Positions 1-8,575 of a stretch of DNA of 64,000 nt are shown piece by piece (the stretch's first letter is position 1; each line of letters starts with the position of its first letter). The notes under the pieces were generated by a model, which was not told where the DNA came from, made no database searches, and saw only the letters and a list, made by a program, of their open reading frames with translations. Location of the stretch: assembly GCA_040880285.1 (NCBI GenBank), contig JBBDIT010000022.1, positions 92,700-156,699 of the forward strand, in the 5' to 3' direction. This DNA comes from JANQJA01 sp040880285. GTDB lineage: Bacteria > Pseudomonadota > Gammaproteobacteria > Pseudomonadales > Azotimanducaceae. The translations under genes were made by a program, and so were the position numbers.

Positions 1-798
1 GGCCATCGCGTCATTGCCGGACTCCCCAAGCAGTACGTCATACTCATTGGTGTACCGGTCGAAGTCGGCCTGGCTTATATCACGTTCAGAAACAATGGTG
101 TTGGTATAGACCTGCCACAGATTCCCGATCCAGTCACGGTTGGCGGTTTTGGATGCGTCTGACATATCATCCCGGATGAAGGGTTCCACCGCACTTTTGT
201 ATTCACCGACCCGGAACACATGGAAACGGATCTTGAGTTTGTCGAGCGCAGATTTGAAGTAGGTCGGGTAAGTACCAAGCCCTGTCAGGAAAACCCCACC
301 CAGCGCGCTGAAATTGTTTTCATCAAGGTACACCTGGTCGGCGTGCGCGGCGAGGAAGTATTGTCCTTGCGAATACCCTGGGCCAAACGCGTAAACTGGC
401 TTACCTGTCAGCTTGAATTCACGCAGGTCGTTACCGAGTTCCTGCAACATGCTCATCGGGGCGCCGGTCATGTTGGAAAGATCAAGGATGAGCGCGTTGA
501 CACGTTTGTCTCTCGCGCCTTCTTCAATGGCGGCCTGCAGGTCGGAAAGAAGCGTTTCCGGCTCGTGGTCCTGGTAGTTGCCGGAAAGAAACTTGCTGAC
601 GGGGTCGATAACCTGCTTTTGTTCCACGATGACGCCGGAAGGATCGATAACAAGGGCAGTGGAATCGGCAATGCGAGGCTTTTCACTGGTCAGGATCGCA
701 ACTGCGATTGCGATGACGATGACGAGGAACAGGAGGTTGGTGGTCGTATTCTTGGCAGCGGTGACAAATCCACCGACGCCGCGTAGGAAGCGGAGCAT
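1..798 (-). CDS. sppA: Signal peptide peptidase SppA, long form (partial, 3' end beyond the window)
   Basis: The first 266 codons of an SppA-type (67 kDa) serine protease, which degrades cleaved signal peptides in the inner membrane. An N-terminal membrane segment (about residues 21-38, LLFLVIVIAIAVAIL) is followed by the periplasmic SppA domain. The catalytic lysine is visible as K201 in GEYKSAVEPF, matching the lysine motif GTYKSAVEPF of E. coli SppA. The catalytic serine would lie in the missing C-terminal half. The start ATG at 798 follows a GAGGGCTCC ribosome site. It lies 35 bases downstream of the HAD gene on the same strand. The frame is open to the window edge with no internal stop. 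Confidence 0.93.
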   Translation of the reverse strand, partial: MLRFLRGVGGFVTAAKNTTTNLLFLVIVIAIAVAILTSEKPRIADSTALVIDPSGVIVEQKQVIDPVSKFLSGNYQDHEPETLLSDLQAAIEEGARDKRVNALILDLSNMTGAPMSMLQELGNDLREFKLTGKPVYAFGPGYSQGQYFLAAHADQVYLDENNFSALGGVFLTGLGTYPTYFKSALDKLKIRFHVFRVGEYKSAVEPFIRDDMSDASKTANRDWIGNLWQVYTNTIVSERDISQADFDRYTNEYDVLLGESGNDAMA

Positions 799-833
799 GG
801 TTAGGAGCCCTCAAGGATGTAGCGACAATGCTA

Positions 834-1457
834 TCACAGGTTAGCGTCAGGGAACCCCTGAACCAGTCCTTTACGCTGCAGGGTCTGCTGTACAGAAGAT
901 ATGCCGCTAACCAGTTCTGATTGCATACCGCAACTCCTGGCACTGTCAACATTGACCGGATTGTCATCCAGGAACAGTATTGCCGCTGGCGCGCAGCCGA
1001 GGGAGTGGATCGTATGATGATAAATTTCCGGATCGGGCTTCATAATGCCGATTAAGTGGGAAGCGAAATGGGAGTCCAGTGATGACAGCAGCCTGGTTTC
1101 AGATTCAAATCGAGCCCAGTGAAGATGATTGGTGTTGGAAAGGCACGCAAGGTGATACTTGTCCCTGAGGCTTTCCAGCAGGTCTATGGCGCCATCAAAT
1201 GGCCCCCTGGGCCATTCGACAAATGCACGCAGGAACGTGTCAGGAGAGATATCGAGCTCGAACTCTGATACCAGGTCGGCAGCGAAGGTCACTTCAGATA
1301 TCTTGCCGGATTCGAAGGCTCGAACCGCATTCGAGTGTAACCATCTATGCCAGAGCTCGTCCTCCGGCAAATTTGACCAGGACATCATGGTAGCCACGCC
1401 GGTCAGCTCTACTAGCACACCTCCCAGGTCGAACAAAATAACGTTAATGTCCGTCAC
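834..1457 (-). CDS. HAD-superfamily hydrolase, YihX-like
   Basis: A 207-residue haloacid-dehalogenase-fold phosphatase. Motif I is FDLGGVLVE, with the nucleophile Asp near residue 10. The second motif I acid is Gly, as in YihX and haloacid dehalogenase relatives. Motif III Lys is in GIMKPDPEIY and motif IV is LFLDDNPVNV. The helical cap after motif I fits subclass IA. I chose GTG at 1457 because AGGAG lies six bases upstream; a TTG five codons earlier overlaps that site. Substrate unknown; sugar phosphate or nucleotide are family guesses. It diverges from the acyl-CoA synthetase and reads toward sppA. Confidence 0.82.
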   Translation of the reverse strand: MTDINVILFDLGGVLVELTGVATMMSWSNLPEDELWHRWLHSNAVRAFESGKISEVTFAADLVSEFELDISPDTFLRAFVEWPRGPFDGAIDLLESLRDKYHLACLSNTNHLHWARFESETRLLSSLDSHFASHLIGIMKPDPEIYHHTIHSLGCAPAAILFLDDNPVNVDSARSCGMQSELVSGISSVQQTLQRKGLVQGFPDANL

Positions 1458-1530
1458 ACATGTCTCCTGCAAAATAAAATGGTAACTTCTAATCCTCCCG
1501 TGTACTACCTTATCAATATGAGTCCAGAAG

Positions 1531-3156
1531 ATGAGTAATATTTACGATCAGGACCTGCCGAAGAGTGCGGCCAACTTCGAACCATTGAGTCCCCTTGGCT
1601 TCATTCGTCGGGCCGCAACGCTTTATCCGGATTATGAAGCCGTGATCCATGGACGGCTTCGGCGATCCTGGCAAGAGACCTATGAGCGCTGTGTAAGGCT
1701 CGCTTCGGCCCTGTCCGGAAGAGGCGTGGGACCTGGTGATACGGTGGCCACCATGCTACCCAATATTCCGGAAATGTACGAAGCACATTTCGCGGTTCCA
1801 ATGACGGGTGCAGTCTTAAATGCAATCAATACCCGCCTTGATGCCAGAACGGTAGCGTTTATCCTCGATCACGCAGAGGCAAAGGTGCTGCTAACCGATC
1901 GTGAATTTAGCGGTGTCGTTACCGAAGCCCTTTCGCTCACGACCCGGGACGTATTGGTGATTGATGTCGATGATCCTTTATTCGACGGTGGTATGAAGAT
2001 AGGTAGTGTCGATTATGAATCGGTGCTGGCTGAAGGTGACAGCAATTTCGAATGGTTGTTACCAGCCGATGAATGGGATGCAATCTCGCTCAACTATACG
2101 TCGGGAACCACCGGTGACCCGAAAGGGGTCGTCTATCACCACCGCGGTGCTTATCTCAATGCAATCAATAATGCCGTGACCTGGGAGATGGGAATGCATC
2201 CGCGCTATTTGTGGACGCTGCCCATGTTCCACTGCAATGGATGGTGCTTTCCGTGGACGCTGGCGGCGAATGTGGGGACAACCATCTGCTTGCGTCACGT
2301 TCGTGAAGGAGCGATTTTCGATTCGATCCGGGACCACCAGGTCACGCATTTTTGTGGTGCGCCAGTGGTGCTGAACACGCTGATTAACGCGCCCGATGAG
2401 ATGAAAGTTGGCATCGAACAAAAGGTGCGCGTGATGACGGCTGGCGCCGCGCCCCCGGCCGCTGTGATAGCAGGCATGGAAGCACTGGGGTTTGAGGTGA
2501 TTCAGGTGTACGGATTGACCGAGACTTACGGTCCTATGGTCGTATCTGCCTGGCGCTCCCGGTGGGATCACCTCGCCGCGGAGGAGAAAAGTCGCAAAAA
2601 GGCACGCCAGGGGATTGCCTCGATCATGGCGGGTGCCATGATGGTTGCGGACCCGGACACACTGGAACAGGTACCTGCTGATGGCGAAACCCAGGGCGAG
2701 GTCCTGATGCGTGGCAATATCGTCATGAAAGGTTATCTCAAAAATCCGGCAGCCACTGCGACAGCGTTCAAGGGTGGCTGGTTTCATTCAGGCGACATCG
2801 CGGTCTGCCATCCTGACGGCTATATCCAGATAAAGGACCGTTCCAAAGATATTATCATCAGTGGTGGAGAGAATATTTCCAGCCTTGAAATTGAAGAGGT
2901 CTTGTATCGCCATCCAGGTATTTTAGAGGCAGCGGTTGTGGCAAAGTCCGATGAGCAGTGGGGAGAACATCCCTGTGCATTTGTCACGCCCAAAGCGGGG
3001 GTGACTTTGACCGCGGACGAAATTATCGAGTATTGCCGTGGGGAACTGGCACGGTTCAAGGTCCCGAAAACCGTGATTTTCGGACCATTGTCGAAAACAT
3101 CGACTGGCAAGGTGCAAAAGTACTTGTTACGGCAGCAGGCCGAGGCCATCGATTGA
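1531..3156 (+). CDS. Acyl-CoA synthetase (AMP-forming, medium/long chain)
   Basis: A 541-residue member of the ANL adenylate-forming family. It would activate a fatty or aryl acid to acyl-AMP and then acyl-CoA in the cytoplasm. Visible motifs are the phosphate loop YTSGTTGDPKGV near residue 190, GLTETYG near 328, the hinge region GWFHSGDIAV near 415, and the C-terminal catalytic lysine in TSTGKVQKYLLR. Length and motif order match AlkK/DmdB-type synthetases. It starts a co-directional group with two acyl-CoA dehydrogenases, so it probably feeds them a CoA ester. The chain length or structure of the substrate cannot be read from sequence. The ribosome site is weak (AGAAG directly before ATG). 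Confidence 0.9.
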   Translation: MSNIYDQDLPKSAANFEPLSPLGFIRRAATLYPDYEAVIHGRLRRSWQETYERCVRLASALSGRGVGPGDTVATMLPNIPEMYEAHFAVPMTGAVLNAINTRLDARTVAFILDHAEAKVLLTDREFSGVVTEALSLTTRDVLVIDVDDPLFDGGMKIGSVDYESVLAEGDSNFEWLLPADEWDAISLNYTSGTTGDPKGVVYHHRGAYLNAINNAVTWEMGMHPRYLWTLPMFHCNGWCFPWTLAANVGTTICLRHVREGAIFDSIRDHQVTHFCGAPVVLNTLINAPDEMKVGIEQKVRVMTAGAAPPAAVIAGMEALGFEVIQVYGLTETYGPMVVSAWRSRWDHLAAEEKSRKKARQGIASIMAGAMMVADPDTLEQVPADGETQGEVLMRGNIVMKGYLKNPAATATAFKGGWFHSGDIAVCHPDGYIQIKDRSKDIIISGGENISSLEIEEVLYRHPGILEAAVVAKSDEQWGEHPCAFVTPKAGVTLTADEIIEYCRGELARFKVPKTVIFGPLSKTSTGKVQKYLLRQQAEAID

Positions 3157-3186
3157 ATTACAGTAAGCAGCAAGAGGGATAACACA

Positions 3187-4299
3187 GTGAATTTTGATTT
3201 CTCGGAAGAACAGAACTTGCTAAGGGACCAGGCGGTCTCTTTCCTAAATGATAAGTCACCGCTTTCGGTCACCCGCAAAGTCCTGGAAGGGAGTGCTCCC
3301 TATGACACGGATCTATGGCGTGGTATCACTAATCTTGGCTGGACTGCAACGACAATTCCGGAGAAGTACCACGGCATTGGCTATGGCCACCTGGAGCTGT
3401 GCGTGTTGGCGGAAGAGTTGGGGCGGTCACTGGCCCCGACACCTTTCTCATCTTCGGTTTACCTCGCCACGGAAGCGATCATACAGTTCGGTAATGCTGC
3501 CCAGCATGAAGTCTGGCTCGGCAAGCTGGCACAAGGCCAGGCCATTGGTTGTGCGGCATTTACAGAAGTAGTCGGTGAACTTTCCCGCAAGAACCTGAAT
3601 GCCAGCGTTACCAATGGCAAACTGTCGGGGACCAAGATCATGGTGGCCGACGGTGATACAGCGGATGTGGCGGTGGTGATTGCAAGATCAGGAGACAGCC
3701 ACTCGCTGTTTCTGGTGGACCTGAACCAGGATGGTGTCGAGCGAAAAGTGTCGCCGACGATCGATCCCAGTCGTTCCCATGCCACCGTCACCTTTAACTG
3801 TGTGGAAGCAGATTTGCTGGGACGGCAAGGAGAGGGGTTGGAGCAGCTCAACCAGCTTTATGATCGTGCCGCAGTGCTGTTTGCCTTCGAACAACTCGGT
3901 GGTGCGGAGGCGGCAATGCACCAGGCCCGGGAATATGCCCTGGGGCGTTATGCATTCGGGCGACCCATCGCCGGCTTCCAGGCGATCAAGCACAAGCTGG
4001 CGAAGATGTACGTGGCATTGCAACTGGCTCGCTCTAATTGTTACCACGGCGCCTGGGCCCTGAGTACCAATGCCGCGGAACTGCGGGTCGCGGCAGCGAC
4101 TGCCCGGATTAGCGCGAGCCAGGCCTACAGGGAATGCGCTGAGGAAAACATTCAAATCCATGGTGGCATGGGCTTTACCTGGGAGTTCGACTGCCACTTC
4201 TTTTATCGCAGGGCCAAACTCCTGTCGGTGAATCTGGGCGGTGAGTCCGTATGGAAGAACCAATTGATTTCCAATATCCAACATCAACGAGTTGCATAA
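3187..4299 (+). CDS. Acyl-CoA dehydrogenase, small subunit-like (370 aa)
   Basis: FAD-dependent acyl-CoA dehydrogenase fold. The N-terminal helical domain begins FDFSEEQNLLRDQA and the C-terminal helical domain carries YAFGRPIAGFQAIKH and QIHGGMGFTWEFD. It would oxidise a CoA thioester to the enoyl-CoA and pass electrons to ETF. The middle beta-domain is short and divergent: the usual FAD/substrate-loop signature is not obvious. The C-terminal catalytic/FAD segment reads LGGESVWKN instead of a YxGTxEI-type motif. It starts with GTG after AGAGGG and is followed 11 bases later by a second, unlike dehydrogenase. Such unequal pairs often form alpha2beta2 enzymes in which one subunit has lost catalytic residues. 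Confidence 0.85.
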   Translation: MNFDFSEEQNLLRDQAVSFLNDKSPLSVTRKVLEGSAPYDTDLWRGITNLGWTATTIPEKYHGIGYGHLELCVLAEELGRSLAPTPFSSSVYLATEAIIQFGNAAQHEVWLGKLAQGQAIGCAAFTEVVGELSRKNLNASVTNGKLSGTKIMVADGDTADVAVVIARSGDSHSLFLVDLNQDGVERKVSPTIDPSRSHATVTFNCVEADLLGRQGEGLEQLNQLYDRAAVLFAFEQLGGAEAAMHQAREYALGRYAFGRPIAGFQAIKHKLAKMYVALQLARSNCYHGAWALSTNAAELRVAAATARISASQAYRECAEENIQIHGGMGFTWEFDCHFFYRRAKLLSVNLGGESVWKNQLISNIQHQRVA

Positions 4300-4310
4300 A
4301 GGAGCGTGTG

Positions 4311-5519
4311 ATGGATTTTAACGATACCCCCGAAGAGGCGAGCTTCCGTGTCGAGGCAAAAGAATGGCTGAAGGCACATGCACCGGCACAGGAGAATTAT
4401 GACCAGGAGCATTTCCTCGACGCGGCCAAAGCGTGGCAGCTGGAAAAATATGAAGCCGGCTGGGCCTGTCTGCGCTGGCCCAAAGAGTTTGGTGGTCGCG
4501 GTGTCTCTGCAGTAGCGGCTGCTATCTTCGCACAGGAGGAAGCCCGATACGCCGTGCCGACAGGTCCGTTCACCATCGGACAGGGAATGGCAGCGCCGAC
4601 ACTGATGGCTTACGCCACGGAAGAACAAAAGCGTAGGTACCTGCCGAAGCTGGCCAGTGGTGAAGAGATCTGGTGCCAGTTATTCAGTGAACCAGCCGGT
4701 GGATCAGATCTGGCGGCATTGCGAACCCGGTCGGTAAAAGATGGCGACGACTGGGTCATCAACGGCCAGAAAATCTGGACTTCGGGCGCGCACTACAGCG
4801 ATTTCGGTATCCTCGTGACTCGCAGCGATCCTACTGTGCCGAAGCACAAGGGGCTAACCTATTTCTTCGTGGATATGAAGTCACCTGGTGTTGAGGTCAA
4901 ACCCATCAAGCAGATCAGCGGCCAGTCCGGATTCAATGAGGTCTATTTCACCGACGTCCGGATACCGGATGCCCACCGCCTGGGTGAGGTCGGTGCCGGC
5001 TGGACCGTATCCCTGACGACATTGATGAACGAACGTGCTGCCATCGGCAGTGGCAGCGGGGGAATGGGCTTTGATCGAGCGTTTGGCCTGGCAAGTCGGA
5101 TTGAAATAAACGGCAAACCGGCAATCGAAGATCGTGCTGTTCGGGAACAGCTGGCGGACTGGTACGTCAAAGAAAGTGGGCTTGAGTTTACCCGTGCCAG
5201 AACGCAGTCAGCCCTGTCCCGCGGTGAGACTCCCGGCCCGGAAAATTCCATCGGCAAGTACGTCGGGGCCAGGAAAAGCCAGGAGATTGCATCCTTCTGT
5301 ATGGAGCTTATGGGTGCGGCTGGCGTTTCCATGGATGCCGGGATTGCCCTCGATGGCGGGGTATACCCGCAAGGTTACCTGGCCGCACCCGGTGGTCGTA
5401 TCGCCGGGGGTACAGACGAGATTATGTTGAATATTATCGCGGAACGAGTGCTCGGGTTGCCACAAGACATTCGGGTCGACAAGGGCGTGCCCTTCAATGA
5501 AGTCCCGACCGGCAATTAG
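4311..5519 (+). CDS. Acyl-CoA dehydrogenase, large subunit-like (402 aa)
   Basis: Canonical acyl-CoA dehydrogenase with all three domains. The N-terminal helical region is followed by a beta-domain with QLFSEPAGGSDLAALRTR and KIWTSGAH (FAD contacts). The C-terminal domain ends GGTDEIMLNIIAERVLGLP. ATG at 4311 is preceded by AAGGAG with a six-base spacer; an in-frame ATG 20 codons upstream lies inside the previous gene and is rejected. Together with the preceding smaller dehydrogenase it probably forms one enzyme or acts on one acyl-CoA, reoxidised by the ETF system encoded at 9.7-13.3 kb. The substrate is not identifiable; large, branched or cyclic acyl chains are typical of such pairs. Confidence 0.88.
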   Translation: MDFNDTPEEASFRVEAKEWLKAHAPAQENYDQEHFLDAAKAWQLEKYEAGWACLRWPKEFGGRGVSAVAAAIFAQEEARYAVPTGPFTIGQGMAAPTLMAYATEEQKRRYLPKLASGEEIWCQLFSEPAGGSDLAALRTRSVKDGDDWVINGQKIWTSGAHYSDFGILVTRSDPTVPKHKGLTYFFVDMKSPGVEVKPIKQISGQSGFNEVYFTDVRIPDAHRLGEVGAGWTVSLTTLMNERAAIGSGSGGMGFDRAFGLASRIEINGKPAIEDRAVREQLADWYVKESGLEFTRARTQSALSRGETPGPENSIGKYVGARKSQEIASFCMELMGAAGVSMDAGIALDGGVYPQGYLAAPGGRIAGGTDEIMLNIIAERVLGLPQDIRVDKGVPFNEVPTGN

Positions 5520-5555
5520 GCTACAATGGGCGGTAGCAGCCATGGAGGTTTGGTA

Positions 5556-6044
5556 ATGGTTGATACAACTTTCGAACTTGGCCTGGCCCGTCCTACTGAC
5601 GCGGTTATGCTGGGCCAAATGTCACGCGACCTGGTGGAAGACGGCCTCAAGTGGAGCTGGAAACCCTCGCGTATCCTGAAAATGGTACAGGACCCGGATA
5701 GTGTCGTGTTGGTCGCCCATACACGCATTGAACTCGCCGGATTTGCCATTATGGAATTCCATGACACCAGGGCCCATCTCAATTTGCTTGCGGTAAAACC
5801 TGGACAGCGTCGTAAAGGCATCGGCAAAGCGATGATCCGTTGGCTGGAAGAATCTTGCCGGGTGGCGGGTATCGCTGGTATTTATCTGGAGCTTCGAAGC
5901 GATAACAACGAGGCCAGGCAATTTTATGAAAGCCTGGGATTCAAGGCGGGTGAAACAGTGGAGGGATATTATCAGGGCAAAGTCAATGCACTTACCATGA
6001 TTCATCACCTCATGGCGCCTGACGTCGAATCGCAGCGTCCTTGA
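5556..6044 (+). CDS. GNAT-family N-acetyltransferase (RimI-like)
   Basis: A 162-residue acetyltransferase. The acetyl-CoA pyrophosphate loop is seen as PGQRRKGIGKAMIRWL (motif A), followed by YLELRSDNNEARQFYESLGF (motif B), typical of RimI-type GNAT proteins. I set the start at ATG 5556 because GGAGG lies seven bases upstream; the upstream ATG at 5526 lacks a site. The acceptor could be a protein N-terminus, amino group or small molecule; sequence does not say. It lies 36 bases after the acyl-CoA dehydrogenase and 19 bases before the MurF-like gene, so it may be co-transcribed with either. Confidence 0.85.
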   Translation: MVDTTFELGLARPTDAVMLGQMSRDLVEDGLKWSWKPSRILKMVQDPDSVVLVAHTRIELAGFAIMEFHDTRAHLNLLAVKPGQRRKGIGKAMIRWLEESCRVAGIAGIYLELRSDNNEARQFYESLGFKAGETVEGYYQGKVNALTMIHHLMAPDVESQRP

Positions 6045-6063
6045 GCGCGGAAATTCCTTTGCC

Positions 6064-7458
6064 ATGAATGAGACCCCTCTGTGGTGCTGGCCCGAGTTAT
6101 GTGAAGCCTGTGAAGTTCGGCGGGTCCCTGGCCCCGATGTCTGCGGTGTCAGCATAGATTCAAGATCCATGGTTCCGGGCGAGTTGTTTATCGCGCTATC
6201 GGGCGACCCTGGACCAAGGTTTCACTCATCCGGCAGTAGTGGTCGAAATGGCCACGATTTTTTGCCGCAGGCCGTCGCCGGGGGTGCCGCCGGCGTGATG
6301 ATTTCCCGCGCTATTGATGTGAACTGCCCGGCGATCATTGTACCGGATACGCTGGACGGACTTTGGGCGATCGGGGCTTATGCCAGGCGCCGCATGAGCG
6401 GGCGGGTAGCGGCAATTACCGGCAGTAGTGGCAAAACCACCGCTCGAATATGGTTGGGCGAAATCCTTTCAAGGCTGGGGCAGTCCCATGCATCACTCGG
6501 CAGTCTTAACAATCACTGGGGCGTTCCCTTGTCGCTTGCCAGGATGCCACGTGAAGCAGACTTTGGTCTGTTTGAAATCGGTACCAACAACGCAGGTGAG
6601 ATTGCACCACTTGCGAAACTTGTGTCTCCGGACGTGGCGCTGGTACTGAATGTATTACCGGCACACCTGGGTCGTTTTGAAAGTCTTGCCGCATTGACGA
6701 TGGAGAAGCTTTCAATTTCAGAGGGTTTGGATTCGGGTGGGACGCTGGTATTGCCAGCCAGTCTCGCCGTGCATGGGGGACAACCCGGGACCCGAATGCT
6801 CACGTTCGGCATGGCCGGCGTCGACGCCGATGCAGATGTGCTGGGTTCCTGGCAGCAAATCGGAGACCTTAGCGAGGTCAATGTAAAGGTTGGCGATCGT
6901 AGCTGGACCTACCATATGACGGTGACCGGTGAGCACCAGATCGGAACTTCGGTTGCCGTCATCGCGATGTTGTACGCGCTTAACATGGATCTGTCGGAAT
7001 GTACCCGGTATTTTTCCGCCTTGAAGCTGCCAGAAGGACGCGGTAATCCCATCAAGGTGGGCAACGTGACCATCATTGATGACAGTTACAATGCAAATCC
7101 GGTCAGTGTCCGCTATGCGCTGCGGGCACTTTCAGCTTATGAGGGCCAGCGAGTAGCGATCTTGGGTGAAATGCTGGAGCTGGGCGAAGCGGGTCCGGCC
7201 ATGCACCAGTCGTTGGCTGCAGATTGTCACGACCTGGACGGAGTGATCACAGTTGGAGAGGGTTACAAGGGCTGGCAACACCAATTGGGTGAGAGATATT
7301 GGGGCCATTTCAACCAGTGTGCCGATATTGATCTCTCGACGCTGTCAGCTCGGCTGGTCCCCGATGCGCACCTGTTAGTCAAAGGTGCGAACAAGGTTTT
7401 CTGGGTCCATGAATTCGTTGCCAAACTACGGCACGCCATCGATACGAGGCAAGGCTGA
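6064..7458 (+). CDS. MurF-like Mur ligase (UDP-MurNAc-tripeptide:D-Ala-D-Ala ligase family)
   Basis: A 464-residue Mur ligase with the three-domain order of MurF. The N-terminal UDP-binding region contains VSIDSRSMVPGELFIAL and the ATPase domain has the P-loop ITGSSGKTT (118-126). The catalytic pair is FEIG (Glu) and NVLPAHLGRF (His), followed by DDSYNANP and, in the C-terminal domain, RVAILGEMLELG. The presumed carbamylated lysine is in MEKLSI. Features such as NNHWGVPLSLARMP recall alphaproteobacterial MurF rather than the E. coli form. The usual NH before AGEI is NN here. It is not in a division/cell-wall cluster but beside lipid genes, so it may be a second, specialised MurF. Assignment to the family is firm; the substrate is inferred. 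Confidence 0.82.
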   Translation: MNETPLWCWPELCEACEVRRVPGPDVCGVSIDSRSMVPGELFIALSGDPGPRFHSSGSSGRNGHDFLPQAVAGGAAGVMISRAIDVNCPAIIVPDTLDGLWAIGAYARRRMSGRVAAITGSSGKTTARIWLGEILSRLGQSHASLGSLNNHWGVPLSLARMPREADFGLFEIGTNNAGEIAPLAKLVSPDVALVLNVLPAHLGRFESLAALTMEKLSISEGLDSGGTLVLPASLAVHGGQPGTRMLTFGMAGVDADADVLGSWQQIGDLSEVNVKVGDRSWTYHMTVTGEHQIGTSVAVIAMLYALNMDLSECTRYFSALKLPEGRGNPIKVGNVTIIDDSYNANPVSVRYALRALSAYEGQRVAILGEMLELGEAGPAMHQSLAADCHDLDGVITVGEGYKGWQHQLGERYWGHFNQCADIDLSTLSARLVPDAHLLVKGANKVFWVHEFVAKLRHAIDTRQG

Positions 7459-7493
7459 CCGTTGTGGACACTTATACGACCGTTGTGGACACT
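7457..7493. repeat. Direct repeat, two 16-bp copies in 21-bp phase
   Basis: GACCGTTGTGGACACT occurs at 7457-7472 and again, identical, at 7478-7493, separated by five bases. The first copy starts inside the stop codon of the MurF-like gene. The 21-base period equals two turns of B-DNA, so a protein could bind both copies on the same face. The pair lies 41 bases upstream of the predicted -35 box of the MoaA-like gene. Confidence 0.85.
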
Positions 7494-7533
7494 CTCGATC
7501 AGTAACCCTACAAGTCGTGGCGTTGAAAATGAG

Positions 7534-7561
7534 TTGAAGATGCCCAAACTGTGTGTACTAT
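7534..7561 (+). promoter_or_regulatory. Predicted sigma-70 promoter of the MoaA-like operon
   Basis: TTGAAG (7534-7539) and TACTAT (7556-7561) are separated by 16 bases, a good sigma-70 pattern. It lies 49 bases before the ATG at 7610, which has AAAGGA as ribosome site. Prediction by eye only. Confidence 0.55.
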
Positions 7562-7609
7562 ATTCTTTTGCTTCGTTCGATAATCGCCTGATTTAAAAGG
7601 ACTATTTTT

Positions 7610-8572
7610 ATGATCGTTGACCGCCTGGGCAGGCGTTTCAGGAATTTGCGTGTCAGCCTGACCGCAGCGTGCAACTATGCGTGCACCTATTGCGTGCCTG
7701 ACGGCAAGCGACTTGTCCCGGCTAAAAACGAGTTGCCTGCAACAGATCTGCTGCGAGCGGTTACCTTGCTGCAGCAAGCCGCCGGGATCGACAAACTTCG
7801 AATTACCGGTGGCGAGCCTCTGGTTACGCCAAAATTTGATGAATTCCTGCTCGGTGTAACCGGGTTACCACTCGAGGACGTGAGTCTCACTACCAACGGT
7901 CAGTTGATACCGCAGAAGCGCGATGTGATTGTTGAATCAGGAATTCGACGTATCAACATCAGCCTGGACACGTTAAATCCGGTCAGGTTTCGCCAAATTG
8001 CCCGTGGCGGTGACCTTGAGACCGTATTGAAAGGCATCGACCTGATGCTCGCAGCCGATATCCGGGTCAAGGTCAATATGGTGCCGCTCCGGAGTCAGAA
8101 CATGGGCGACGTAATCCCGATGCTGGACTATTGCCTGGATCGAGGCATAGAGCTTCGATACATTGAACTGATGCGCATGGGTCACTTGCTCAACAGCAAC
8201 TCATTTGCCGCTGACTTTCTATCGATGGAGGCATTGCTCGATAAGGTAGGAGAAAAGTACGAGTTTGCTCGAACTGATGCCCCCCATGATTCCACCGCGG
8301 TGCGGTTCCAGATTCCAGGACGCGGTACCTTCGGGATCATCGCCAACGAAAGTGAACCGTTCTGCCGTTCGTGTACCAGGCTTCGGTTATCTTCTGATGG
8401 ACACTTGTATGGATGCCTCAGCAATGCGAGGAACCAGTATATTGGTGACCTGCTGGGTGACCCGGCCCACATCGCACTGCCAAAATTACAAAATATTCTC
8501 ATGAGTGCGCTTGAAGACAAAAAACTCGCTTTCCAGGGCGAGACCACCGTCATGAAATTCATTGGCGGCTGA
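7610..8572 (+). CDS. MoaA-like radical SAM protein
   Basis: A 320-residue radical SAM protein closest to GTP 3',8-cyclase MoaA, the first enzyme of molybdopterin synthesis. The N-terminal CNYACTYC motif binds the SAM cluster and RITGGEPL is the GGEP motif. A second iron-sulfur site is EPFCRSCTRLRLSSDG followed by the third cysteine in YGCL (C-x2-C-x13-C), as in MoaA. The protein ends IGG, like the functional C-terminal GG of MoaA. No other moa or moe gene is present in the window. The two genes that follow (DUF1285 and an unknown) appear co-transcribed, so a specialised MoaA paralogue is possible. MoaA-type chemistry is well supported; its exact role is inferred. Confidence 0.85.
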   Translation: MIVDRLGRRFRNLRVSLTAACNYACTYCVPDGKRLVPAKNELPATDLLRAVTLLQQAAGIDKLRITGGEPLVTPKFDEFLLGVTGLPLEDVSLTTNGQLIPQKRDVIVESGIRRINISLDTLNPVRFRQIARGGDLETVLKGIDLMLAADIRVKVNMVPLRSQNMGDVIPMLDYCLDRGIELRYIELMRMGHLLNSNSFAADFLSMEALLDKVGEKYEFARTDAPHDSTAVRFQIPGRGTFGIIANESEPFCRSCTRLRLSSDGHLYGCLSNARNQYIGDLLGDPAHIALPKLQNILMSALEDKKLAFQGETTVMKFIGG

Positions 8573-8575
8573 CCT

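Noticed and set aside
220..786. Plus-strand open frame of 188 codons opposite sppA
   Set aside because: It mirrors the minus-strand sppA frame, which has clear homology, a ribosome site and a membrane helix; the plus frame has none.
2059..2787. Minus-strand open frame of 242 codons inside the acyl-CoA synthetase
   Set aside because: Antisense shadow of a well-supported gene; composition is rich in His, Arg and Cys and shows no domain.
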